Assembly (NCBI GenBank): GCA_007115705.1
Contig: QXEO01002114.1
Coordinates: 186,001 to 250,000 of the forward strand
DNA length: 64,000 bases
From: Dactylis glomerata
Taxonomy: Eukaryota > Streptophyta > Magnoliopsida > Poales > Poaceae
Direction of reading: 5' to 3'
Part shown: in pieces, positions 12,279 through 23,071 of the stretch
Layout: each line of letters begins with the position of its first letter
How positions within the stretch are numbered: position 1 is the first letter of the stretch
Translations under genes and position numbers: made by a program
The notes under the pieces: generated by a model
Told to the model about the DNA's origin: nothing
Seen by the model: only the letters and a program-made list of their open reading frames with translations
Database searches by the model: none

Positions 12279-13140
12279 ATCCTTCACGGACCTTACCGCA
12301 TCCACTATGCATATCTAGACGACAAGAGGGTTTCCAATCATCTGATGAGAGATTGCAGAACATTTTTAAAACTGCAATAAGCCATGGAACTAAGCCAAGG
12401 AGCAAAGTTAGAAAGCACAATGTACGATAGGACAACCATAGATCAAGGATATCAATTACAAAGCGGCACATGCTACCCCCAATAAAAGGTGTACATATCT
12501 GCAATGATCCAGCCTATTCCAAAATCTAAAAAAGGAACAGAAAAGTATATCAAGGCAGGTGAATCTAGCAATATCATCACCACCGGCCACCATAGAATAC
12601 CTATGGTGGTCGGATCAAACAGTTAGGTTCAGCAGAGAAGACCACCCGAGAAAAGAACCCAGGCCAGGGCACGCGCCGATGGTGTTGAAGGCACAAATTG
12701 GAGGATACAACATAGGACGAGTATTCACGGATGCTGGCAATGGTATAAATTTGATATATGAAATAAACTTGAAAGCAATGAACATATCATTGGATTGGCT
12801 GCAGCCAACAGACTGTTCTTTTCACGGGATAGTACCAGGAAATGCAAACCACCCACAAGGGAAAATCGAAATTGATGTTTGATTTAGCGACAATGGCAAC
12901 TACCAAAGAGAAAAGTTGGAATTCAAAGTCATGGACTGGCCCTCGCAATATCACGCAATCCTAGGACGACTAGCATTCACACGGTTCATGGCAGTACCCC
13001 ATTACGCATACCTAGCGCTCAAAATCCCAGGGCATAAAGGAGTCATCACTGTGAAAGGAAGCTTTGAAGTATCGAACACTTGCGACAAGGAATTCAACAG
13101 AATGGCACAAACCTTCAGCATGACAGCAGAATACGCATGA
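12279..13140 (+). pseudogene. Tat-type gag C-terminus and aspartic protease, second segment
   Basis: Directly after the TSD the gag frame resumes (ILHGPYRIHYAYL, a zinc-binding-like region). The protease follows: the GRVFTDAGNGINLIY motif around 12718-12760 holds the catalytic-site D-A-G, and MDWPSQYHAILGRLAF at about 12930-12975 is the second conserved block. A TGA near 12880 splits the protease and another TGA stands at 13138-13140. The homologous minus-strand region at 43271-43920 supports the assignment. Confidence 0.8.
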
Positions 13141-13686
13141 CTTAAAGGAGAAACTGATCATAATGTACTACCCGACGTAGGTCGATCCCTGCCAGATCAG
13201 GCTTTCGACGCAACCCAAGACTCCAAGAAAGTTCGGGTTCATCCCACGGACCCAGCAAAAACAACCTCCATCGCGGTAAATTTGATCCCACATAAGAAAG
13301 CGCGCTCGTCGAGTTCCTCCGTGAGCACTGGGAAATCTTCGCCTGGTGTCCTTCAGACATGCCAGGGGTTCCCAGAGAACTCGTTGAGCACACAATCAAT
13401 GTGGTTCCAAAAGCAAGGCCGGTCAAGCAACCTCTCCGACAGTTTGACGAACCCAAGCGTAAAGCAATAGCAGCTGAGCTACATAGACTGGAAAATGTAG
13501 GCTTCATCAGAGAAATCAAAACATCGACTTGGGTATCTAACCCAGTGATCGTCCTAAAGAAAAACACAGACGTGCGTCGCATATGTGTCGACTACACATC
13601 CCTCAACAAGCATTGTCCCAAGGATCCCTTCCCACTACCGCGCATAGATCAAATAATTGACTCAACGGCGGGGTGCGCAAGGCTTT
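13141..13686 (+). pseudogene. Tat-type protease-RT linker and start of RT
   Basis: Linker sequence leads into the conserved start of reverse transcriptase: ESALVEFLREHWE, FAWCPSDMPGVPREL, RRICVDYTSLNKHCPKDPFP, and DSTAGCARL at the insertion point. A one-base indel near 13284 shifts the frame. In the RT frame a TAA stands at 13293-13295, immediately before ESALV, the same site as the stops at 19634 and 43268. RT is then cut by the CRM-like insertion and resumes at 27051. Confidence 0.82.
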
Positions 13687-14312
13687 TGATTAGGGGAGCA
13701 TAGCTACTACTCCTAATATTTTACCACCTCCTTATGTTCTGAAGCTTGGACAATTCTGCTTTGAAGTGCCTCCAGAAGATGATGTGAAGCCCAACTTCCG
13801 TACACCTCCAATGGAGTTTCATGTTCGCCGAGGCGCTGCAGCCAAAGATATTTAGGTGTTCTATTTTAATTAAGTTCGCGTCATGTTTTTATTTCAGTTT
13901 GGTTTTATTTGTGTGTGATGGTTTTGGGCCTGTCCAAAATCAAGTGTGTTTTAGCCATTTGGGCTTTTAGTTTGGTATGGGGCCTAGCCCAGCCAAAGTA
14001 GCGTTGAGAGTCACCCCATATAGGGTTATGGCAGCCGCCATGGTATCGGAGATTTGCTATTTTCAAGCTAAGGAAGAGACCACAAAAGTCCCAATGTTTG
14101 GGGGCGCATATCCGTGTGTTTGCTTGCTGATCTTTGAGATCTAATGTTATGCCATGCGTGGGAATTGATTCCGATCAGTTTTAATGCGAGGAATTGAAGA
14201 GAGATCAGTTTGATCTATTTCAGATTGAGTTCTCTTTGTTATCTTGCTGATTCTATTGATCGCCGTGAAAGATTGGGCCTAAAACTCCGTTGGATCACGT
14301 TGATCCGTATCA
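13687..14312 (+). repeat. 5' LTR of the CRM-like element
   Basis: The 626-base LTR runs from TGATTAGGGG to CCGTATCA. Because the ORF end overlaps the LTR, this copy contains an untranslated duplicate of the ORF tail (about 13690-13855) ending in the same TAG. Confidence 0.9.
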
Positions 14313-14934
14313 TCTTGGTATCAAATTTGTCGGGTTTATCACGGCGGAATTTGTTGTTGAGATTGATTTGTTCTGCTGAGGAGGACTAGAAGTATTGCTG
14401 TGTTGCTCGTTCTTTCTTGGAGTTTCCATCGTCCTCGCCTTGGTTCCGATCGATTCCCAGTTCGATGGATCAATTTGTCCACGAGTTCAGGCTGCCCACC
14501 TCCATCCAGATCCCATTGGTGCTCATCAAAAGAAAAACAAACTGAGGATATCGCTCTGCGTGCCATCGCGCCTGACGGGAGAGGACGTCTAGGGTCGAGC
14601 GAGGCTCGCCCACGTCCACGCCCCATCGAGACTCGCCTGCATGCTTGGCGCTCCCGCGCTCGCCACAGTGGGCCGGCCCATTGGCCACGCCCAGCGATCG
14701 GGATTGAGCAGGTTGCTCGCCTGTGCCTGACCACGGAGATGGTCTAGCCCCCGGCGACTGTGGTTTCTGTTTGAGCCTGGAATCGATCGCTACTGCACGT
14801 TTTACTTCAAGCGGTCCAGTCAGATTGATTTGCTAGCAAAGAAAAGGACATATTTGATACGTGAATTTTGGACAGATTTGCTGAACTGATTTGTGCGGGC
14901 GGATTGCTGAATTCGACTGCTGTTTTCTCTGAAG
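14313..14934 (+). other. Leader of the CRM-like element with tRNA-Met-type primer site
   Basis: TGGTATCAAATT at 14316-14327 matches the tRNA-Met complement for its first eight bases and then diverges. The remaining 600 bases before the first ATG of the gag frame are GC-rich leader. I see no credible ORF or RNA gene in it. Confidence 0.65.
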
Positions 14935-16639
14935 ATGCCTGGTTTTATCATTGCTAAAAATTCAGCTGGTGCAGCCTCAAAGGCAAAGGAGGTCACCCTC
15001 CCGGTGTATGCAGATGATCTCGCCGACAATGTCCGTGCTGGTTTTGACAACACCAGTGTGTACATCAAGGACTGTACAGATGCTTTGGAGGAGAGGTTAA
15101 ATAGCAAATTAGAGGCCATCACTAGTAGGCTCGATACCTTGACGGATAATCTTATTAATCCGTTGGCGCGAAGAGCCCCATCATGTTGCTCCATTACGGG
15201 ATGTGCCACCACAACGAGATGGACATGTTGATGTTCTTGCTCGCCGTCCCGTTTCACCGGTACATGGTGTTGCTGCTGATTTTGAGGATGATGTTGGTTA
15301 TGCACCAGGACAGCCTCACTTTGATGCTCGTCGTGCAGCTCCTGTTCGTGTTTTTCCTATTGATCGAGGTCATGTTGGTCATGCTGCTCGTGTACCATTG
15401 GATGATGGTATTGGGCATGTTAAAATTTCGATACCACCATTCTCTGGCGCAGGCAGTCCTGAGGATTATTTGGAGTGGGAGATGCGCGTGAATCATATTT
15501 TTGCAGCCCACCATTACACCGAGGAGAAGAAGATTCAACTTGCTGCTATTGAGTTCTCTGGTTATGTACTGATTTGTTGGAGCCAAATTTTGCGTATGCC
15601 CAATCGCCCAACATCATGGAGAGGTATGAAAGAACTCATGCGGCGTCGTTTTGTTCCTGAACATTACAAGCGAGAGATGTACCATAAACTGCAGCGGCTC
15701 ACTCAAGCGAACATGTCTGTTGATGCATACTACAAGGAGATGGAGTTGCTAATGATACATACAGGAACTACAGAGGACCCCGAGGCCACGATATCGAGGT
15801 TCTTCAATGGTCTGAATGTTGAGGTGCAAGATCGTGTGGAGATGGTGGTCTACTATAATATTGAAGACCTTGTGCACCAGGCTGAGCATGCCGAGCAACA
15901 ACTCAAACGACGCCAAGCTGCAGCCCCTGCAAATTCATGGCATCGATCCCATACCGAGGCTGCTGGTCCTAGTGTTAAGACAACACCTTCTACACGCTCT
16001 AATAGTGTTGCTCATAGCGAGGCACCCAAATCTGGAGTGTCCAAAACTGCATGTACGCAGTCCACCGCAAACATCGAGTGTTTTACTTGTGGAGGACAAG
16101 GACACATGAAGCGTGATTGCCCTAATAGAAAAAGGGTGATGCTCACACACGATGGCTATGTTTCTGCTAGTGATGATGAGAAAGCTGATTCGTCATCAAG
16201 TGAGGAATCTGAGGAAAATCCTGAAGTGATCGTGGATGGGTATGAACTTGCTGCAAATTTAAAAAATCTAATGGTGCAACGCGTACCAGAAGATCGCATA
16301 CCCGACCAAGGGCAGCGCTAGAATATATTTCAGACCCAATGCATCGTCAAGGACACCACTTGCAAACTGATTATTGATGGTGGCAGCTACACAAATGTTG
16401 TTAGCAAGAGTTTGGTGGATTCTCTATCATTGCCTACATGGAAGCACCCGCAGCCACATTGTGTTGAGTGGTTGTATAATTCAGGGAAGCTGAAAGTCAC
16501 ACATAAGGTGCGCCTGAAATTTTCAGTAGGTAATTATGAGGACACCGTGGTCTGTGATGTTTTGCCTATGGATGCATGTCATGTGCTGCTAGGACGACCG
16601 TGGCAATTTTATAGGCGTTCCACTCATGAAGGTAGGTCA
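14935..16639 (+). pseudogene. CRM-like gag and protease, first segment
   Basis: The frame starts at ATG 14935 (MPGFIIAKNSAGAAS). A frameshift near 15175-15200 moves it into the frame of 15203-16321. The gag core includes SPEDYLEWEMRVNHIF, MKELMRRRFVPEHY and VDAYYKEMELL. The zinc knuckle CFTCGGQGHMKRDC at about 16078-16120 fits CX2CX4HX4C. A TAG at 16319-16321 separates gag from protease, after which the same frame continues with KLIIDGGSYTNVVSKSLV (active site region) and VLLGRPWQF. The Tat insertion after 16639 splits it at a codon boundary, and the rest lies at 26271-26588. Confidence 0.82.
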
Positions 16640-17539
16640 TGTCGGTGTTCTGGATACCGGGGTATCCCGGTCCACCTGCTCCTGGGCCACGTCATCGGCC
16701 CATCTTCAGAATCAACGACCCAAGCTGCGGAGAAGACCCTCACGAGGAGGCGCCTCGTGAGGAGAACGACGACGGAAACTGCTAAGGACCAGAAGACCTC
16801 CTCACGAGCCCCTGCTGGTGAGGAGAGGAAGAACGCCCATGTCAGCTCGGCACGTTTGCGTGCAGAGCAAGAAGATAACGGGCAGAAGACCGCGTACCGC
16901 CCACGCTACCCCCGACAGGGAGGAGACCAACTTTCGTTGTGCCTGCCCAAAGCGGCACAGTGGTTGTTGGCCACCCCCCTAAAAATAGCGTGGACGGTGC
17001 AGGGCGCCAAGGGAAGACGTCAGCTTCCTCCACCCACTCCGGTGGACCGGCGCCACTACCCTACGAAGACTACGTCCACAGAAGAATAGAGTCTACAGCT
17101 GTCCTCCCTCCTTGGCCGTGTGTGGCAACCCCTTCCCCAAGAAGATAAGGGGAAGGAGGACCTTGGCGCTATAAAAGGAGGGGAAGGCCACCCCTTAGGG
17201 GGGATCGGATCTTCATCTTCTTTAGGCTGCTAGCTGGGCACGCAGGTTCTTCAACCTCTGGCCAGCTAGAGCTTTGTAGCCAAGACCTTGTACTCCTCGC
17301 GAGGTGTCGCGTTGCAATACAAGAAGGCAGGAAGTAGGGGTTTTACCTCACCACGAGGGCCCTGAACCTGGGTAAAGCTTGGTGTCTCTCTCTGCAGTGC
17401 ATAGCGCATTCGACGACTCGAGGCTTCCGTCACCGTGCTTCGCTGCGATCCGAGATCTCACACGTTCAGCCCCCTGCGTTCGAATCTTTGGGTCCGTCGC
17501 GTGGTACCCCGTGTTCTTGCGACACGAAATCCATCGACA
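16640..17539 (+). repeat. 5' LTR of the inner Tat element
   Basis: The LTR begins TGTCGGTGTTCTGG and ends ATCCATCGACA. It contains a strong inverted repeat (CCTCACGAGG at 16738-16747, CCTCGTGAGG at 16753-16762, five-base loop) and a TATA box at 17170. Confidence 0.92.
17170..17178 (+). promoter_or_regulatory. LTR TATA box
   Basis: TATAAAAGG lies about 370 bases before the LTR end in a GC-rich setting. It is repeated at 25896-25904 in the 3' LTR. It is the likely core promoter of the genomic transcript. Confidence 0.75.
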
Positions 17540-17541
17540 TT

Positions 17542-17560
17542 TGGCGCGCCAGGTAGGGGG
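17542..17560 (+). other. Primer-binding site of the inner Tat element
   Basis: TGGCGCGCCAGGTAGGGGG starts two bases after the LTR, as in RIRE2/Retand-type elements. I do not assign the tRNA with confidence. Confidence 0.6.
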
Positions 17561-17593
17561 CTGTGGTGTGACTTCTTCCAGATCTGCTTCGAC

Positions 17594-19636
17594 ATGAGTG
17601 ACGATCGACGTCGCCGTCTTCGCCTTCGCGCTGTCTACGCGAGCCGTCGCCGAGATCGACTTCAGATCCTTGATGGCCTGGAGGCCATTGGAGAAGGCGC
17701 GCCGGCTCCCGGCGACCTCGGCTTCGAGGGCTTCGCGGCGCTCGACGGGCCACTTCGCCGCGCGACGTGGCCGTCTCGCTTCCGGCCGGAGATCGATGTG
17801 CGTTACGACGGGACCACCAACCCCGTCGAATTCCTCCAGCTCTACGTCGTCGCCGTCCAGGCTGCGCGTGGGGATCAGTGTGCCATGGCAAATTGGTTCC
17901 CCATGGCCCTCAAAGACGCTCCGCGAACTTGGCTCATGAATCTTCCTCACGAATCTGTGACTTCATGGAAGGATTTATGCCGCCAGTTCGTGGCCAACTT
18001 CATGCCCACGTACGAGCGCCCCGCTACCAAGAACGATCTTAAGGCGGTGCGTCAGTACAAGGGCGAGACGCTTCGTTAGTACATCCAGCGCTTCAGCCAG
18101 ATGAGGAACAAGATCCCCAGGATCTCCAACGAGGAGGTCATCTCCGCGTTCTCCACGGGCGTCTCCGACATCAAGATGAGGGAGAAGCTGTCCGTGAATG
18201 ATGAGTTGACTTCCGTCGTCAGGCTCTCCGAGATCGCCGACCGCTGCGCCAAGGCCGAGGAAGGGAGGCTCTTTGTGCATAACCTGCCGGAGGCGCCTCC
18301 CCCAAAGCCAAAGTCCAAGGACCCCAAGCGAAAGGAGGCTGCTGTCCTCGCGGCGGAGCCAGATCATAAGCAACGCCGCGGGGACCGCTCCGAGCGCGAC
18401 AAGGGACGACGTCGCCGCTATTGCATTCTCCACAAGAAGGACACCCACAACACCGACGATTGTTGGTTTGCCCGGAAGTTTCATGAAGAAAATGGCGTCT
18501 CCAAGCGCCGCGGGGGTGGCCGCAGCGATGGCAAGAGTGGATCCCGGGGCGATCGCCGTGACGACGACCGCGAGGAAGGTCGCCGCCGTGAGGGTCTGTC
18601 TCGAGCCGATCCCGAGCCACTGCCGCTGCCCCCACCAGCAAACGATCGTCGGGAGGAGAACCAGGGGGGCTATCAAGAGCCGCGAGACTTCGCCGCTTGC
18701 CTCCTGGGTGGAGCTCAGGCTCCTTTGTCTAACCGACACTTCAAGCAGCTGTCGCGAGAGATCGCGGCAGCACAGCCCAACGTCGGCAGCCGCCTAATGA
18801 AGTGGTCAACGTGCAAGATCGGCTTCGACGAGGAGGATCATCCGGCTTCCACCAGGGGCGTGGGCACAATTCCTCTCTTGTGCACGCCAACCATCAGCAA
18901 CGTCGCTGTCAATCGCACTCTCATCGACGGAGGGGCGGGCCTCAACATCATCTCGGTCGAGATCTTCGAAAAGATGCAGGTGCCGTACCACCGGCTCATG
19001 CCAACTCGGCAATTCTTCGGGGTAACCGAAGGTTCTACAACGCCAATTGGGCAGGTAAGCCTGCCCGTCACCTTCGGCACCCGAGACAACTACAGGACGG
19101 AAAGCCTCGACTTCGACGTCGCCTACATCGCCCTGCCGTACAATGCCATCCTCGGCTACCCAGCCCTGGCAAGGTTTATGGCAGCGACACACCACGGCTT
19201 CAACGTTCTCAAGATCCCGGGCGCTAACGGCACGATCACCGTGCGCTGTAACGAGAAGGATGCTCTCCGGTTAGTGGAGCATGTCTACCGTGAGGCCGCC
19301 ACCATGTTCCCCGCCGACGAAGATCTGCTGGAACACTCCGGCGACCTCGCGAGGAAGAGGCAGCTCGTATCCCAAGAACGGGCTACAGCGAAGAAGGCCT
19401 CTCTCGAGCCCCATCCGCTGGGTTCGACAGGGAAGAAGTTCGCCGCATCGGCATCGCCTACTCCCAGCGAGGACCTGGTCCATCCAATGCTGGACATGTG
19501 CATTGGGGAAGCTGCGGTACCCTCGGGAAGGAGGCCCCAGTTCACCCAAGAGCGCTCTGCGACCAAGAAGGTCCCGCTTCAGGCTGGGGGCTGCGACAAC
19601 TTCGTCACCATCGGGGCAGGGCTTTCCCCCAAATAG
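17594..19636 (+). pseudogene. Tat gag-protease, broken by one amber codon
   Basis: I choose ATG 17594 (MSDDRRRRLRLR) as the first in-frame ATG after the primer site. The gag core has EIDVRYDGTTNPVEFLQLY, APRTWLMNLP and SWKDLCRQFVANF. A zinc-binding motif of C-X2-H-X4-H-X4-C form (CILHKKDTHNTDDC) lies near 18420-18465, followed by an Arg/Asp/Gly-rich stretch. Protease follows: RTLIDGGAGLNIIS around 18915-18960 holds the catalytic Asp, and PYNAILGYPALARF is the second block. A TAG at 18077-18079 interrupts a conserved gag helix, and the frame continues unchanged to a TAG at 19634-19636. There are no frameshifts. The first stop fits a C-to-T change, while the second may be more than decay (see findings). 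Confidence 0.87.
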
Positions 19637-22600
19637 GAAAGCGCGCTCGTCACCTTCCTGCGGGCAAACTCTGACATGTTCGCTTGGACTCCGTCAGATA
19701 TGCCCGGCGTTCCCAGGGAGGTGATTGAGCACCACTTAGCCGTGTGCCCTCAGGCACACCCCGTGAAGCAGAAGACTAGGAAGCAAGCGCAAGAGAAGCA
19801 GGACTTCATCGTCAAGGAGATAGAGAAGCTGAAGAAGGCCAAGCTGATACGCGAGGTAGCCCACCCCACCTGGATCGTGAATCCGGTGGTCGTCCCAAAA
19901 GCAAATGGCAGTGGGCGCCTCTGCGTGGACTTCACAAGTCTCAACAAGGCCTGCCCCAAGGATCCTTATTCGCTCCCAAGGATAGATCAAATCGTCGACT
20001 CCACCGCCGGCTGTGACCTCCTTTGCTTCTTGGATGCTTTCTCCGGCTATCATCAGATCAAGATGGCAAAGGAGGACGAGGAGAAGACCGCCTTCATCAC
20101 GCCTTGTGGTGTGTACTGCTACGTCTGCATGCCCTTCGGTCTGAAGAACGCAGGAGCCACCTTCCAAATGCTCATGCGCAAGGCCTTGGGGGCTCAGATG
20201 GGAAGGAACGCGGAGGCCTACGTCGACGACATCGTCGTCAACACTCGCGACGGTCACACCTTCATCGAGGATCTGGAGGAAACATTCGTCAACCTGAGAA
20301 AGGTAAACATCAAGCTCAACCCCGCCAAGTGCGCCTTCGGCGTACCATCGGGAAAACTGTTGGGATTCCTCGTGTCCCATCGCGGGATAGAGGCGAACCC
20401 TGACAAGGTCAAGGCCATCGAAGAAATGCGTCCACCGCGCAGTCTCAAGGAGATGCAACGCCTCGCAGGGCGCATGGCAGCCCTGGGGCGCTTCATCGCG
20501 AGGAGCGGGGAGAAAGCCTTGCCCTTCTTCAAGCTCATGAAGCGCGCTGGGAAGTTCGAGTGGACTCCGGAAGCCGACAAGGCCTTCGCCGAGTTGAAAA
20601 GGTACCTCACGAGCCCACCGATCATGGTTGCCCCAACCACCCGCGAGCCCTTGCTACTCTACATCGCGGCAACTCCAAGGACTGCAAGTGCCGTCCTCGT
20701 CGCGGAGCGAGACGCCAAGGTGATCGCCAAGGAGGAGGTCAACTCTCCAAGCTCGGGGGCTCCTCGCGAGGAAGAGACCACTCCATCTCCCGACCCTCGA
20801 GAGGAACCGCCCGCGGCATCTTCGCCGACCAAGCCGCTCTCTCAGAGCAATGCTCAAAAGCCTCCCGAGGAAGAGCCTCCCGAGGGTGTCCTCAAGGTGC
20901 AAAAGACTGTGTACTTCGTCAGCACGGTACTGCGCGACGCGCGGGAACGCTACACCATGCAGCAAAAGCTGCTCTACACCCTGCTCATCGCTTCGCGGAA
21001 GCTGCGCCACTACTTCCAGGGTCACCCGATCAAGGTGGTAACCGATCGTCCCCTGGAGACCATCCTACGCAATCCCAATGCCACCGGGCGGGTGGCAGAA
21101 TGGGCCGTGGAGCTTCAACCCTTCGAGATCTCCTTCGAAACTACAAAGGTAATTAAAAGCAAGGCTTTGGCCGAGTTCACTGCGGAGTGGACCGATCCAT
21201 TCGCCGACGAGCCCCCAGAGGAGGAGTCAACGCTCCGAGGAGAGGAGGCCCCAGGCCTCTGGGTCATGCACTTCGACGGCGCCTTCAACCTCCCCGGCGC
21301 GGGAGCTGGTGCTGTCCTGACCTCTCCCTCTGGAGACAAGCTCTTCTACGCCGTGCAGCTCTGCTTCAAGCCTGAGAGCAAGGTCTCCAACAACATCGCG
21401 GAATACGAAGGACTACTCGCCGGCTTAAGGGCGGCAAACGCTTTGGGCATCAAGCGCCTCATCGTCAAGGGAGATTCACAGCTGGTTGTGAATTTCTCGA
21501 ACAAGAGCTACACTCCAAGGGATGAGCACATGGCGGCCTATCTCGAGGAGCATCGAAAGATGGAAAAACGCTTCCAAGGTTTGGAGCTGAAGCACATCCC
21601 GAGAGGAGAAAATGTGGAAGCCGACGAGATCGCCAAACGCGCCTCTTACCGCCTGGCACAACCCGCCGGCGTCTTTGAGGAGCGTCTCTTCAAGCCGTCC
21701 GCTTCTCCACCGTCATCTGGATCCGACCCTCCACCTGCCCTGCCGCCACCGCCGGAGCAGGGGGCTCCAGACTGCGGGCCTCCTTCGGGTGACGGCGTCC
21801 TTCTGGCATTGGCACGGCAGGAGGGAGTGGATTGGATTCTCGAGCTCAAGGCCTTCCTCACCAGCAGCAGGCTTCCCGAGGATGAAGAGGAGGCCGAAAG
21901 GATCGTACGCCAAGCTTCGGGCTACTGCGTCAAGGACGGTGACTTGTACCGGCGTCGCCCAAACGGCGTCGCTCTGAAGTGCATATCTACTCACCAAGGC
22001 CAAGAGCTTCTCAGGGACATCCACGCTGGCGAGTGTGGCCATCATGCTTCTGCGGCAACTCTAGCCGCGAAGGCATATCGAAGCGGCTTCTACTGGCCCT
22101 CAGCGCTTGGTGATGCGGCGGAAATGGTCAAGAGGTGCGAGGCGTGCCAGTTTCATGCCAAGCAGATCCACCAGCCGGCGCAGGAGCTGCAAACCATCCC
22201 ACTCACTTGGCCCTTTGCAGTTTGGGGGCTGGACATCCTCGGTCCATTCCCCAGAGTGCAAGGGGGCTACCGCTACCTCTACGTCGCCATCGACAAATGC
22301 ACCAAGTGGGTGGAGGTGGAACCGGTGTGCACAATCCCGGCCAAGTCCGCAGTCAAGTTCATCCGTGGGCTGGTCTGTCGCTTTGGTGTGCCTAACCGCA
22401 TAATCACCGACAACGACAGCCAGTTCACCAGCGGACTGTTCCGGGAGTACTGTGCATCGGTCGGCATCAAGATCTACTTCGCCTCTGTCGCCTACCCCCG
22501 GAGCAATGGCCAAGCCGAGCGTGCTAACGCCGAGGTCCTCAAGGGACTCAAGACGAAAAGCTTCAACGCCAAGCTCGAAGCCTGCGGCAAAAAATGGTTA

Positions 22601-23071
22601 GACAACCTCCAATCCATCTTGTGGTCCATCAGGACTACCACCACCAAACCCACTGGAGAAACCCCCTTCTTCCTGGTCTATGGGGCTGAGGCTGTTCTTC
22701 CCACCGACGTCAAATTCGGATCGCCAAGAGTGCTCGCCTTCGACAAAATTCACCAAGAGGACCTCATCAAGGATCGTCTCCTCCTGCTCGAAGAAGCTCG
22801 GTGCCAAGCCGCACTCCGCGCCGCGAGGTACCAGCAAGGACTACGCCGTTACCATAGCCGCCATATTCGAGCAAGGACTCTGGAGGTCGGCGACCTGGTG
22901 CTGAGGAGAACACTCTCTCGCGAGGGCCTGCACAAGCTATCTCCAATGTGGGAAGGATCCTTCAAGGTGACGCACATCGCCAGGCCAGGCTCGGCGCGGC
23001 TGGAAACCGCAGAAGGCGTGCCGGTGGGGAACCCGTGGAACATAGCTCATCTGCGAAAGTTCTACCCTTAG
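19637..23071 (+). CDS. Tat pol: RT, RNase H, second RNase H, integrase (1144 codons, open)
   Basis: The frame follows the TAG at 19634 in the same phase. The first ATG is at 19676, but the conserved RT start ESALVTFLRAN lies before it, so expression probably needs passage through that stop or a spliced transcript. RT carries CVDFTSLNKACPKDPY, FLDAFSGYHQI and the catalytic YVDD at 20219-20230. RNase H and a linker follow, then a second, archaeal-type RNase H (FDGAFN, NNIAEYEGLL, KGDSQLVV, with the D-E-D residues present) at about 21260-21650. Integrase has the HHCC zinc site (ending RCEACQ), the DDE core (AIDKCTKW, ITDNDSQF, GQAERANAE) and the block GETPFFLVYGAEAVLP, and ends WNIAHLRKFYP. All catalytic residues that I can check are intact. 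Confidence 0.93.
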   Translation, partial: ESALVTFLRANSDMFAWTPSDMPGVPREVIEHHLAVCPQAHPVKQKTRKQAQEKQDFIVKEIEKLKKAKLIREVAHPTWIVNPVVVPKANGSGRLCVDFTSLNKACPKDPYSLPRIDQIVDSTAGCDLLCFLDAFSGYHQIKMAKEDEEKTAFITPCGVYCYVCMPFGLKNAGATFQMLMRKALGAQMGRNAEAYVDDIVVNTRDGHTFIEDLEETFVNLRKVNIKLNPAKCAFGVPSGKLLGFLVSHRGIEANPDKVKAIEEMRPPRSLKEMQRLAGRMAALGRFIARSGEKALPFFKLMKRAGKFEWTPEADKAFAELKRYLTSPPIMVAPTTREPLLLYIAATPRTASAVLVAERDAKVIAKEEVNSPSSGAPREEETTPSPDPREEPPAASSPTKPLSQSNAQKPPEEEPPEGVLKVQKTVYFVSTVLRDARERYTMQQKLLYTLLIASRKLRHYFQGHPIKVVTDRPLETILRNPNATGRVAEWAVELQPFEISFETTKVIKSKALAEFTAEWTDPFADEPPEEESTLRGEEAPGLWVMHFDGAFNLPGAGAGAVLTSPSGDKLFYAVQLCFKPESKVSNNIAEYEGLLAGLRAANALGIKRLIVKGDSQLVVNFSNKSYTPRDEHMAAYLEEHRKMEKRFQGLELKHIPRGENVEADEIAKRASYRLAQPAGVFEERLFKPSASPPSSGSDPPPALPPPPEQGAPDCGPPSGDGVLLALARQEGVDWILELKAFLTSSRLPEDEEEAERIVRQASGYCVKDGDLYRRRPNGVALKCISTHQGQELLRDIHAGECGHHASAATLAAKAYRSGFYWPSALGDAAEMVKRCEACQFHAKQIHQPAQELQTIPLTWPFAVWGLDILGPFPRVQGGYRYLYVAIDKCTKWVEVEPVCTIPAKSAVKFIRGLVCRFGVPNRIITDNDSQFTSGLFREYCASVGIKIYFASVAYPRSNGQAERANAEVLKGLKTKSFNAKLEACGKKWLDNLQSILWSIRTTTTKPTGETPFFLVYGAEAVLPTDVKFGSPRVLAFDKIHQEDLIKDRLLLLEEARCQAALRAARYQQGLRRYHSRHIRARTLEVGDLVLRRTLSREGLHKLSPMWEGSFKVTHIARPGSARLETAEGVPVGNPWNIAHLRKFYP

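Noticed and set aside
18219..18797. Several ORFs of 80-250 codons on other frames within the inner Tat gag-pol
   Set aside because: They are antisense or frame-shifted readings of the GC-rich polyprotein, whose correct frame is shown by catalytic motifs.
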